A stretch of 64,000 nucleotides of DNA, taken from assembly GCA_015179045.1 (NCBI GenBank), contig WHUZ01000069.1, positions 248,001 to 312,000 on the forward strand. The letters are read 5' to 3'. The position numbers and the translations under genes were made by a program. This document shows positions 51,029 through 60,494 of this stretch, piece by piece; the first letter of the stretch is position 1; the number at the start of each line of letters is the position of its first letter. The DNA comes from Kalaharituber pfeilii (Eukaryota > Ascomycota > Pezizomycetes > Pezizales > Pezizaceae). The notes beneath the pieces were generated by a model that saw only the letters and a program-made list of their open reading frames with translations, was not told the DNA's origin and ran no database searches.

Positions 51029-52394
51029 TCCCGTTCTTCTCCCCGGGGCGGAAGGTAATCTTAAAGTCGTATTGGGCTAACTCGCCTGCCCATCGAGCTT
51101 GGCGGCGGTTCAACAAGGTCTTTGACTTGAACGTTTCTAGGTTGTGATGGTCGGTAATGATGGTGAATGGCTGCGGTAGTGCATGTAGGTATATGTGCCC
51201 AGTGTTCCCAACCGGCCTGGCTTGGCAGGCCTGAAACAGCCCAGGCCGGCCAGGCCAAGGTTCCAGATGGCCCAGGCCGGTCCAGGCCATACCCTTGGCC
51301 TGGCCTGACCGGCCCGTTGGGAACACTGTATGTGCCACTCATTGACTGCCTGTACGATGGCCAATAGTTCCTTATCTCCAATTCCGTAGTTGCCTTCTGC
51401 TGGTGACATTTTCTTACTCATAAAAGCAACTGGGTGCAGTACCATTTTGCCGTTCTCGGGGAATTTTTGTGACAGGATTCCGGATGTGGTATGGTCGGAG
51501 GCATCGGTTTCCAGGATCGTTTCCAGTTCGGGTTCAAAGTGCCGTAGTATGGGTGCGGAGGTGAAGGCTTCCTTCAGTTTCTCGAATACCTGGCTACATT
51601 CCTCATTCCACTTGAACTCGGCTCCTTTTCTCAGCAGGTTGAAGAAGGGTTGGCAAATTGCCAAGTACTGGTGAATAAACCTTCGGTAGAAGTTCTCGAA
51701 CCCTAGGAAGCATTGAAGGTCCTTGGTGGAGTTGGGTGTTTCCCATTCAGTAATGGCTGAAACCTTCGCGGGGTCCATTCTGATGCCTTGTTCGGAGATG
51801 ATAAATCCTAGAAAACACGTTTCTGTGACAGAGAATTCGCACTTTTCCGGTTTGACAAAGAGCCCGGCTTCCTGGAGTTTGGCTAGCACTTTCCGTACCT
51901 GGTTCCTATGCTCACTCTTGTTCTTGGAGTATATCAGGATGTCGTCAAGGTATACGCAGCAAAAAGACGTCGAGGTATTCCCTCAAGGTGTCGTTCACGA
52001 ATCGTTGACATGTTGCTGGGGCGTTGGTGAGTCCAAAGGGCATGACGAGAAATTCAAACAGTCCGTACCGAGTCCGGAAAGCCGTTTTCCACTCATCGCC
52101 TTCCTTGATTCGAATGAGGTTGAAGGCAGAGCGAAGGTCTAGTCGAGTGAAAATTCGTGCTCCTCGGACCTGGTTCAGGGTCTCTTCAATTCTAGGCAAT
52201 GGGTATCGATCCTTCTTGGTGATGTCGTTCAAGGCTCGGTAGTCAACGCAGAGGCGGAGCGATCCATCCTTCTTCTTGACAAATAAGATGGGTGAGGCGG
52301 CGGAGGAGGAGGACGGTCGAATAAAGGATTTGGCTAGGTTTTCGTCTAGCCAGCGACGGACCTCCTGTAATTCTGAGTCTGACATAGAGTACAT
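51029..52394 (-). pseudogene. Reverse transcriptase and RNase H of chromovirus 2
   Basis: First frame (52394-51945): [75 protein letters not shown] frameshift near 51955 then leads to the active-site box [10 protein letters not shown] and FVKPEKCEFSV, MDPAKVSAITEW, FLGFENFYRRFI, ILETDASDHTTSGIL and GDKELLAIVQAVNEW (to ~51337). RNase H continues past the MITE with FTIITDHHNLETFKSKTLLN to about 51029. All catalytic aspartates are present. Confidence 0.9.
51200..51328. mobile_element. 129-bp hAT-like MITE
   Basis: Ends CAGTGTTCCCAAC and GTTGGGAACACTG. The exact 8-bp TSD TATGTGCC lies at 51192-51199 and 51329-51336. The interior is GGCC/CCTGG-rich and nearly palindromic. It splits the RNase H of chromovirus 2. 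Confidence 0.94.
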
Positions 52395-52733
52395 TCGTCC
52401 AAATGGTGGCTTAGTCCCTCCTCCAGGGGTATCTCGTGGTCTACGTACCGGTGGGGTGGAGGTATGTCCGCTTCCTTCTTGCTGAAGAGGGGTAGAAAGT
52501 CGTGGTATTCGGAGGGCACCAATTCATGGGTGGGTTTGTTGCTAGGTTCGACTACTGGAGCTGCGGCGATGACACTAATCTGACTACCAGGTTGTGATGA
52601 GGCTATCTTAAAGGCGGCGCGGGATACCATGGCGATTCTGTGTTGTGTTGTCTGCATAAGGGGAGGGTCTTTTGCCTGGTAGGTAAGCAGTGGCTTGACA
52701 GTAACCGGAAGCCAATAGGATAGTGTTCTTTTC

Positions 52734-53312
52734 CTAATCGATGACGGGGTTATGCCGCCGTAGCCAGGTTCTGCCCAAGATCATGTTCCATCCTCCCAGC
52801 TTGGTTACCTGGAAGGTGAGTTCTTCTTCGTGTTGGTCTATGGCTAGCTTCAGAGTGCAGGTATGTGTGATATCTCCAGCGATAGAGGCTCGTCCATCTA
52901 CCACCGTTAGCTTCTTGGGTCTAGGTTTCAGGGTCATAGGCAGGTTCAGGGTTATAGCAAGGTCTCGGTCAATAAACTGGGAGGTAGCTCCCGAGTCTAT
53001 CATACAGGTAGATTTAATGGAATCATTAACAACACAGGACAGGATTAAAGGGTCTTCTCCTCCTAGGTCTCCGGAAATAGAAATAGACGAAATGAAATGA
53101 TGAAGGCGATTCCTCTTGTTCCTCCTTTTCCTAGCCTTCCTTGAGATTCCCAATTCCTTATTACCAGTTCCTTCCATCAGTACTTCCTCCAAAAGACAAC
53201 AACGATTAACAGAACACAAGATAAAAGCAGAGCACGAAGCAGGAGCGGAGGCAGAACCAGAAACAACGGCAGAAGCCGGGACAGGTTCAGGGTAGATGGC
53301 ACCAGGTAGCAT
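52734..53312 (-). pseudogene. Protease region of chromovirus 2
   Basis: Aspartic protease: CMIDSGATSQFIDRDLAITL and, later, WNMILGRTWLRRHNPVID. N-terminal to it is a basic linker (KARKRRNKRNRLHHF). It ends next to a further linker towards RT (52346-52657) in another frame. Different frame from gag. Confidence 0.85.
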
Positions 53313-53339
53313 CCTGGCACTCTTCAGACGGCCATCATA

Positions 53340-54565
53340 TGCTGAAGAGGATACTAGTTTTTTGGCTCAGCGGTAACATAGAGAGGGGAAGCGTTGGCGG
53401 GAGGACCAGGGGATTCAGTGTTGGCGGTTCTAATCATTTGGGTTTTTCCTCGAAGAGGGCAATTGTTGGTCCAATGCCCTGGTTGTCCACAGTACATGCA
53501 CAAATTATTTTCCCATCGCCTCTTTTTTTCTTCATCTGAGAGGGGTCCTCGCTTCCGGCTGATTTGGGTTTGAGTTGCTGAGAGGTCCATTGGGGCAGTT
53601 CCTCCGGGGCCTGTGAAGGGTGAGGGGCAGTGGGTTTGGTGATAGAGGCAGGAGTGAAGGCGTGTAAGGCTCTGTTCTTGTTATCGATACCTATACACAG
53701 CCTGACGAAAGCGTCGAAGTTGGTCGGCTCGTTGAGGACGCTGATGAGGTGGTTCTTGACCTGGAACCGGAGCCCATTTCGGAAAAAGTCGATCTTTGTT
53801 TGGTCATCGTATCCAAGAGTCGCGGCCAGGGGGGCAAATTTCGTATGGTAGGTGGAACAATTGTCGTTGCCTTGCTTAAGGGCTTTTAGTTTCCTTTCGG
53901 CGGTCGTTCTGGTGTCAGGATCATCGAAGGTGGCTCTCAAAGCGGCGACAAAGGCAGCATAGTCTGTGAAGGTGACTTGTCCTGTACTTTCATTAAAGTG
54001 GGGTTGGAACCATTGCCTGGCGTTTGCGGACAGGTAGGAGGCGGCGTAGGAGAGTTTCTTGGTGTCACTGTCATAGTGGGATGGGTCGGCGTTGAAGCCG
54101 AGGTGTAACTGAGTGACAAACTCCTTAAACCTCTCTCTGGTTCCATCGAATGGGGTTGGGTCTGCAACTTTCGGGGCCTTGGAACTTTCCGTTACTTGGG
54201 TACTTCCCTGAGTTACGGTTTGTGCTGAGATGGCATTGAGTCGTTGCTGGACGCCGTAACGGAAGCCTTGGTATTAGTACTTCCACAAGGTTTCGGCCAT
54301 CTTAGTGGTGCCGTGCTCACTGTTCAGGTATATTGAAGTTTGCTGCAAATCCTTGGATTGCTGAGATCACTCCACTACCGTGAGCTGAGTAGATGTAGGT
54401 TACAAACTCTCCAGGAGTGCCAACGGCAATAGTCGGGGAGTTGTCAGGGACTAGGGGGGTGGTAGTGATGGTGGCACACAGGGCTGTCCAGGCAGTCGTG
54501 ATTTGTGATGCTGTGTCGGAGGGGTTACTAGTTGAGTTGCTGGCGATTCCCGGCGTTCCAGACAT
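53340..54565 (-). pseudogene. Gag of chromovirus 2
   Basis: ATG 54565 (MSGTPGIASNSTSN) lies only 31 bp inside the 5' LTR, typical of Tf1/sushi-type chromoviruses. After a frame change come PTPFDGTRERFKEFVTQLHL, LSYAASYLSANARQWFQPHF and FRNGLRFQVKNHLI, the usual retrotransposon capsid. The zinc knuckle C-M-Y-C-G-Q-P-G-H-W-T-N-N-C is in a third frame near 53500. At least two shifts. Confidence 0.87.
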
Positions 54566-54596
54566 AGCGGCGACCGATTGGTGCGACGTAACAAAG

Positions 54597-55194
54597 TGTA
54601 ACGAATGGGTCAGGGCCGGGGTCGAGATACAGGGTAGGCAATGGGTGCCAGGTAGGCAGTGGGTGCTCGGGAGGCAGTGGGTGCCCGGGAGGCAGCGGAG
54701 TTCATGGCGGGTAGAGACAGTCGGCACTATATGATGTAGATGTATGCAGAATTACGTACAGCCTGAGGGTGCATACAAGTTGTTGCGTGAGGAGCAGAGA
54801 GGGAGGTGGGGATGAGCCTCCTTTATCGAGAGCCCAGGAACTTGGCAGAAGAACATTCTAGAGAATCAAACGAGGATAGAAACTTGGTAGAAGAACATTC
54901 TAGATACAGGAGAATTAAACTAGCGTGGGAGAAACTTCGAGCTAATGTAGGAGAACATTCTGGAGGAATTATAGATGCAAGAGAATATGCAGGAACATAT
55001 GGACAGCGACTGGGATGCAAGTAGCTGCTGTACATAAGGACTCGGGGCTGGCGGCGAGGATCGGAGCTTTCAGGCACTGCTGCTACACGGCGGCTCAGCA
55101 GGAGTTCGGGCTATGGCAAGGTCTCGGGGTCTCGGGTCTCGTGTGTCATGTGTGTAAAGAGTATTTCGGCCGTGGTGGAGGTTGGTTTGTTACA
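54597..55194 (-). repeat. 5' LTR of chromovirus 2
   Basis: 598 bp; longer than its partner because the GCAGTGGGTGCCCGGGAG segment is repeated. Ends TGTAACGAATGGGTCAGGGC and GGTTGGTTTGTTACA on the plus strand. Confidence 0.92.
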
Positions 55195-55711
55195 TACTCC
55201 CACTAGAACCATATCGAAGTCTATACCCTCTTGAAACTAGAAAGCCAAATCTTCTACCCTAACCCAACTATCTACTAATACCACCAGCTCCAGATATAGT
55301 ATTATAATATATGGGATTGGCTTGAGAAAAAATCTTAGGAATATTTAAAGATAGCTAGGAGCTGACAATAAAGACTTGAGACAAATAACTAGAATAAGAT
55401 CGCTATAAAATAAGAAAACACTTATCAGTGAGGAGGCAAAGCAGACAAGCTCAGTGATTATTTAGCTAAAAAATAATAAAGAAACAGACAGGGTAAGACT
55501 TGAAGAGAGATAGTTGAGATTATGTTGATACAAGTAACACAGAGAACAGAAATAGGACATTCCTTATATTAGCTCACCTATGATACTAGAGAGAACAGTA
55601 GGCCTTACATGTATTTAGTCATTTAGTTAGCAGTTTTTCTTTAATATAAACTCTTATTATAGCCTATAGGGTGGTACATAAGTAATGAAATAAAAAAAAA
55701 AAAAAAAAAAT
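55195..55711 (+). pseudogene. C-terminal half of LINE ORF1, tail, heavily transition-mutated
   Basis: Continues the LINE interrupted at 47423. The frame reads IIYGIGLRKNL, LGADNKDL, then EEAKQTSSVII, aligning with the ORF1 cores at 3495 and 7383. Conserved Trp and Gln positions have become TAG or TAA. The 3' UTR (TTACATGTATTTAGTCATTTAG) and tail are also mutated (TATTATAGCCTATAGGGTGG), poly-A 55692-55711. Confidence 0.78.
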
Positions 55712-55720
55712 ATTCAGAAT

Positions 55721-56394
55721 GCTTATAGTTGTTATACTAATACCTAAAATGGTGAAGTTAATAATAATTATATCTACAAAAAACATATGTACCTACAATA
55801 TGAGCTAAAAGAAAGTTAACTTTCTATTATAGTACTGAGTTACAAAAGAATGCCCACTCGCTATGCTCATAATGGGGGCAGTAATACTACCTGATTATAA
55901 TACTACCTAGTTATAATACTACTTAGTAGTGATGCTACCTGATCGTGATGCTGCCTAGTCATAATACTGTCTGGTCATAACCCTATCTAGTCATAATGCT
56001 GCCTGGTCATAATACTACTTGGTCGAGATATTGTCTGGTCGTAATACTGCCAAAACTTATAAGCAGGTTCAGGAATTTAGTAATATCAGATCGTATTACA
56101 AAAAGAAGAATATTGCAGTGCAATCTTAATTACTACACTCTACCTCTATACTCTACCTCTGCCGGCAATCTACTGCAGTACTCCACTACAGTACCTCACT
56201 ACAGGACTATACTACTATACTGGCTACTATATATTATAAAAAGTCTGCACTATTCAATATTACTAGTCTTACTCAAGAGTCAAAAAATGCACTTTTATGA
56301 GTATTATGTACTACTAGTACTGCTAAAAGTAAGAATGTATTGGTTATTTTGAATTACATAATTTAATAAAAATATTTAGATCTAATTGACCTAC
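55721..56394. repeat. AT-rich region with ~18-bp minisatellite
   Basis: About 55885-56050 is a degenerate array of CTACCTGGTCATAATA units (~18 bp). The remainder is AT-rich with no gene; a 118-codon open frame at 55996-56352 is low-complexity. Confidence 0.7.
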
Positions 56395-56614
56395 TGTTAT
56401 GGATTGCAACTGACTATTTGCAAACTATTGCACCACCAGGTAGAACTATCAGTACTACCTGATAGTGCGGTCGGTATATATAGGAGTATCTATATAGGCC
56501 AGTTAGCGACTCACTTACGTTTACGTACATAGTTAAGGATCTTAGCTCCCTTAGATATCCACATATACTAGTAATCAGCTTCTCCCTGCCACCATGGCAT
56601 ACCAAGCTATGACA
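56395..56614. mobile_element. Solo LTR, relative of 13131-13342
   Basis: TGTTATGGATTGCAACTGAC to CCAAGCTATGACA, about 220 bp, collinear with 13131-13342 but with many C-to-T and G-to-A differences. No clear TSD. The TATA-like GGTATATATAGG is retained. Confidence 0.75.
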
Positions 56615-56834
56615 TTACTCTCTCGCAGGCAGAGTACGTCTCGGACTCTCTATATATTACCCTCCAGCTACCCGTTACTGCCTTAGGGCTTTAATTTCAT
56701 ATGCCACCACCATACTACTTTATAACCAGTAACCGGCATGTGACTGTGAAGCTGTTTATCAAATTCAAAGGTCATCTGCAGTATCTGACATTCACTACAG
56801 GCAAGGTTTGAACCGGCGACCCGACTGGTAGTAC

Positions 56835-57033
56835 TGTTATAGATTGCAACTGACTGTTTGCAAACTGTTGTACTAAAAAGTAAAACTACTGGTACCACCC
56901 AGTAGTATGGTCGGTATATATAGGAGTATCCATACAGGTCAGTCAACAACTTGCTTATGTTTGTATATATGGTCAAGGATCTTGGCTCCCTCAGACATTT
57001 ATATATACTAGTAATCACCTTCCCTCTGCCACC
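56835..57033. mobile_element. LTR fragment of the same family
   Basis: TGTTATAGATTGCAACTGAC, GGTATATATAGGAGTATCCA, ending near CTGCCACCATGGCATG. The 3' end is truncated. 56615-56834 between the two copies shows nothing recognisable. Confidence 0.7.
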
Positions 57034-57468
57034 ATGGCATGCTACCTGCCAATTGGTATTATTAAGGCACCCTCTACTATTACATCCATTACAGCCCCCA
57101 TGGCAGCTCCTGCTGCAGTCTTCATTGTAGCCTTTATAGTAGCCTCCACCACAGCCCTCACTATAGCTCTCACTACATCTTCTGCTATCAGCGTTACTGC
57201 ATCTTCTGCTGTTAGCATTACTACACCTTCTACTACTAGTACCACTATATTTCTTACTATCATCTAGCATTCGCACTCAGTGTGAGTTATGAGTGGGTTT
57301 TTCTGAGTGAGTCAGTTTTCGGGTCGGTTTTTCACGCTGTAAAATGTACCCGACTCGGCTGCCGAGTGAGCCGGTATGAGTTGTATGTATGGCGGGTCAG
57401 TTTGCTATGCCGTAAAATGTACCCGACTCGGCTGCCGAGTGAGTCGGTATGAGTTGTATGTACGGCAT
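57034..57468. other. Low-complexity and duplicated spacer, no gene
   Basis: 57050-57260 is CTACTA/CAGC-type low-complexity sequence that gives a Thr/Ala/Ser-rich open frame. 57300-57460 holds two copies of GTAAAATGTACCCGACTCGG followed by a short palindrome (CTCGGCTGCCGAG). Related GAGTCGG words continue beyond the TRIM at 58351. Confidence 0.6.
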
Positions 57469-57705
57469 TGTTACGGGTTCACCGCGACCATAGTGTGGGC
57501 AGCCGGTGGAGCGCGTAAAAAGCTAAAAATGCAAACGCATACGAAATGTGCATATGCGACGTAAGCGACATGCGATAGCCGGAAAGGCGCCGTAGTCGCA
57601 TAATGAGTACTATATGAGCTACGCAGAGGACTAGCGAGTATCGCTAGTCAAGTGTCTTTTTGACCTGGCGGACGGTAACTTTCTACATTTACCACCTCCG
57701 TAACA
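57469..57705 (+). repeat. 5' LTR of the TRIM
   Basis: Contains an inverted repeat GACTAGCGA-GTA-TCGCTAGTC at about 57630-57649. It differs from the 3' LTR at a limited number of mostly transition positions. Confidence 0.93.
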
Positions 57706-57706
57706 G

Positions 57707-57718
57707 TTGACTAGCGAT
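57707..57718 (+). promoter_or_regulatory. Putative self-priming site of the TRIM
   Basis: TTGACTAGCGAT, one base after the LTR, is the exact reverse complement of ATCGCTAGTCAA at 57640-57651 within the LTR. No TGG for a tRNA CCA end is present at the junction. Confidence 0.7.
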
Positions 57719-58108
57719 AAACCGGTCACCGGTTCGATGCTTAACTTATCTCGCCAATTCCCTGAGTATTAAGTATTAAAGCCGCAGAAAGTAAGACCTT
57801 ACCTGAGCCAAGAGCCAAAGAGCGAGAGCCACGAGCCAGAGCCAGAGCCAAGAGCAATATGGAAGGCCATGTAAGACGGCAAAATATTGATATTAGGCGA
57901 CGCTGTGTAATCCCGGCATGCCAAGTAATAATGGACGCTTGCGCAATACGTCTGAGGCAGCAGCAAGGATAAAGTGACGTATCGGATCCCTGGCTGACAT
58001 CCTGGTCGGAAGGGTCATGTAGCATAGCGCATGGAATAATCCACGACGGCCAGGGTGGGGGCAGACTCATATAGCAACCCGGAGAAGTTGCACTAAGAGA
58101 GGCGGTAC

Positions 58109-58345
58109 TGTTACGGGTTCACCGCGACCATAGTGTGGACGGCCGGTGGAGCGCGTAAAAAGCGAAAAATGCAAGCGCATACGAAATGCGCATATGCGAC
58201 GTAACCGACATGCGACAGCCGGAAAGGCGCCGCAGTCGCATAATGAGTACTATATGAGCTACGCAGAGGACTAGCGAGTATCGCTAGTCAAGTGTCTTTT
58301 TGATCTGGTGGACGGTAACTTTCTGTGTTTACCACCTCCGTAACA
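58109..58345 (+). repeat. 3' LTR of the TRIM
   Basis: 237 bp, same ends as the 5' LTR; the hairpin GACTAGCGA-GTA-TCGCTAGTC is conserved. Confidence 0.93.
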
Positions 58346-58350
58346 GGCAT

Positions 58351-58740
58351 GACTGAGTCGGTGTAATAATGTACAACTACTACTCAGCAGTGAGTCGGTG
58401 TAAGCCACATGCTACAAAACTCGATACCGACTTGACTCACACTAGATGCTCATGCTATTTAATGTATACTACGGGTGAGTTCTGCCTCTGCTGGGAACCC
58501 GTCGAGGGGGTTCATTATTTGATAGCATGTTGGCGTAACAGCATGTTTGCATGACAGCGTCTTAAGTGGGTCTCGTTCAGGATGCATGATCAAGCTCATT
58601 ACAGACATGCTGAATGTGGGCACTCATGTTGTGTGGGTTCTCAATTCTTTATACAATGAATTATTTATTTATTATTAGCTACTGCACTATATACAGGTGC
58701 CCTTTCACCACCCCTCCATGTTGAACCCACTCCACCTTAT
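58351..58740. other. Unassigned spacer and satellite edge module (inverted)
   Basis: 58360-58500 carries TGAGTCGGTGTAA repeats. From about 58670 the sequence GCTACTGCACTATATACAGG and GCCCTTTCACCACCCCTCC is the inverse of the edge module seen at 24.1-24.3 kb. No gene. Confidence 0.6.
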
Positions 58741-59010
58741 TCCTGCAGATTGAGCCTTTTGTGCCACATCTTGCGCCGTAGAGAAAGGCCTGCCATACCT
58801 GTGCAACTAAACTCATGCTGCCATTCTCGTATCATGGAAGGGCCCTGCAATACCTGTCAGATTGAGTTCATATTCATACATCTCGCGATTTTGGAAGCAA
58901 CCAGCCATACCTATATACTGAGCTCACATTGCCACCTCTCGCACCGTAGAGGAATGCCTGCCATACCTGTGAAATTGAACTCATTTTGCCATTCTCGTGC
59001 CGTCGAAAGG
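58741..59010 (-). repeat. 57-bp satellite array 9 (inverted)
   Basis: Four to five reverse-complement units (TGCCATACCTGTGCAACTAA; AGGGCCCTGCAATACCTGTC). It stops abruptly at GAAAGGCGG where LINE coding sequence begins. Confidence 0.88.
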
Positions 59011-60494
59011 CGGGACCTGACGGAATCGGATACCGATTGATCAAAGCTGCCCTGAAGACTCCTATCGGCGATGAGTTAGTGAGGGAGATCACTAAAAACT
59101 GGATCTGGAACAGGACCCCAGCGGAGTGGAGAGAGATGAGAGTCGTCATAATACCGGAGCCGGGCAAGGACATCAAGAGGGCGAAAGCATGGAGGCCAGT
59201 ATCAGGAAGATCGGGGAGAAAGTCATGGCTAGCAGGCTGCAGAAAGAAGACCGACTCTTCTATAGGCTCCAGCTGGGAGCACGCAAGGGGAGGAATGCGA
59301 TCCAGGTGATAGCGAGGGTAGTTACAAAAGTGCAGAGGTATCTGCATAGGGGGGAGAGTAGTGTGGGTGACAGCGGATGTTAAAGGAGGCTTTAACATGG
59401 TGAGAAAGGAGGTGGTCTTGAGAAAGATTGAGGAGAGAGGGAGCGAGGGTGTGAGAAAGAAGCGGAGGTTACTGAAGGAGTTTATGGGAGGCAGGGAGTT
59501 CGGAATGTGGTGGGACGGCGAGGAGAAAGAGAGGAGCAGGTCGAACGTGGGGGCAGGTCGAACGTGGGGGTTCTGCAAGGGTCACCACTGTTACCGGTCA
59601 TCTTCCTCATCTTCATGGCTCCCACTATTGAGAAGATGGAGAGAAGACTGAGAGGGGTGGCGATGGGGGTGGAGGTAGAAGTGCCATCGTATGTCGATGA
59701 CCTGGCAGCAACGATCCTAGACTGGCATGGATACTGGGATATGGGGCGGCTCAGAGAGAAAGTAAAGGTGGCAATGACGGAGGTAGCGGAAGAAGATCAG
59801 ATCCCGCTAGAAGAGTCGAAGTAGGAGATGATAACTTTCGGAGTGGGGAAGAGATAGAAGAAGGAGGGGGAGATGCTGAAGTGGCTGAGAGTCATTTTCG
59901 ATGAGAGGCTGACCTTCAGTGCATATTGGCAAAATAGGCTAAGTAGGGCGAGGAGGCTGGCGGGGGCACTCTCAGGACGAGGAAACCGGGACTAGGGGAT
60001 ATCACCACGGAGCTGGCAGCAGGCGTATACAGGGATGGTGAGGGTGGTGGCGATGTGGGGAAGTGAGATTGGGTGGAGAGGCCAGAAGGAGTGGAAGAAG
60101 GAGATGGAGTAATTATAGCTGCAAGTTTTAAAGAGAGCAGCTGGAGGGGGGAGAGGTGCTGGGATGGAAGGGGTAAATGCGGTTTGCGGAGTGGAAGACA
60201 TGGAGACAGTCCTGGATGGCGTGCAAGCGAGGGCGATCGTCCGGGAGGTGGAGGCGCCGTCAGAGCTGGCGGAGCTTTGCACGAGCGACTTCGGAGGGAG
60301 TGAGGAGAGAGAGGAGAAGGCAAGAAACTGGAGAGACTTAGTGGTACTGTGGGCGGTGGTCAAGAATGAGGGGTATGAAGCGGTGCTGGACCACTGGTAA
60401 GGTCAGTGGGCGAGGTTCTCGGAGGAAGAGAAGAAGATCTCGTGGGGAGGTGGGTGTAAGAAGGTAGAGGTGGAAGTGGTGGAGGGGCGGAAAG
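59011..60494 (+). pseudogene. LINE ORF2 reverse transcriptase fragment
   Basis: Plus strand, shifting frames. GPDGIGYRLIKAALKTPIGD and WREMRVVIIPEPGKDIKRAK (RT motifs 0-2); LGARKGRNAIQVIARVV; ADVKGGFNMVRKEVVLRKI (motif A with its D); GVLQGSPLLPVIFLIFM (motif B); SYVDDLAATI (motif C, catalytic Y-V-D-D). The thumb region continues to about 60400 with stops. This is the only reverse transcriptase of LINE type in the window. The left end is joined directly to satellite, the right end is cut by the LTR at 60495. It could be from family A or B; neither endonuclease nor tail is attached. Confidence 0.88.

Larger units (their letters stand above)
47423..55194 (-). mobile_element. Ty3/gypsy chromovirus 2, with six nested insertions
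   Basis: LTRs at 47423-47984 and 54597-55194; near-TSD CACTC / TACTC. Minus-strand order: Gag, protease, RT, RNase H, integrase, chromodomain. PPT (inverse of GTAGCCTCTCTTCT) at 47985-47998. Two LINE ends, two family B micro-insertions and two MITEs lie within pol. Several frameshifts. Confidence 0.92.
44725..55711 (+). mobile_element. ORF1-only LINE with five nested insertions, family A tail
   Basis: Putative TSD ATTCAGAAT at 44716-44724 and 55712-55720. The 5' UTR (44725-45638, minus the hAT) matches the element at 6506, including CTGAGTCTTTTGATCTAATT. ORF1 starts near 45639; its pieces lie between the insertions, and the C-terminal core is at 55250-55480, then the 3' UTR, a mutated tail and poly-A. 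Removing the five insertions and their TSD copies leaves about 1.47 kb, close to the 1.37 kb of the complete element, again with no ORF2. Confidence 0.8.
57469..58345 (+). mobile_element. TRIM: 877-bp LTR retrotransposon without genes
   Basis: Two 237-bp LTRs (57469-57705, 58109-58345) beginning TGTTACGGGTTCACCGCGAC and ending CACCTCCGTAACA. The 5-bp TSD GGCAT lies at 57464-57468 and 58346-58350. The internal region is only 403 bp and has no plausible coding frame. The purine-rich AAGAGAGGCGG precedes the 3' LTR. A 12-nt self-complementary priming site sits at 57707-57718. Confidence 0.94.

Noticed and set aside
56395..56614. TSD for the solo LTR
   Set aside because: The 5-bp flanks (CCTAC and TTACT) do not match, so no TSD is claimed.
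56795..56834. tRNA-like AGGTTTGAACCGGCGACCC
   Set aside because: Resembles an antisense T-arm, but no acceptor, D or anticodon arms can be paired around it.
57034..57267. Thr/Ala/Ser-rich 77-codon frame
   Set aside because: Low-complexity CTACTA/CAGC DNA next to LTR fragments; no domain.
57725..57745. B-box-like GGTTCGATGC in the TRIM
   Set aside because: No A box at the right distance and no cloverleaf; probably chance.
57741..58070. 109-codon minus-strand frame in the TRIM interior
   Set aside because: Partly a GAGCCA microsatellite, no motif, and TRIMs are by definition non-coding.
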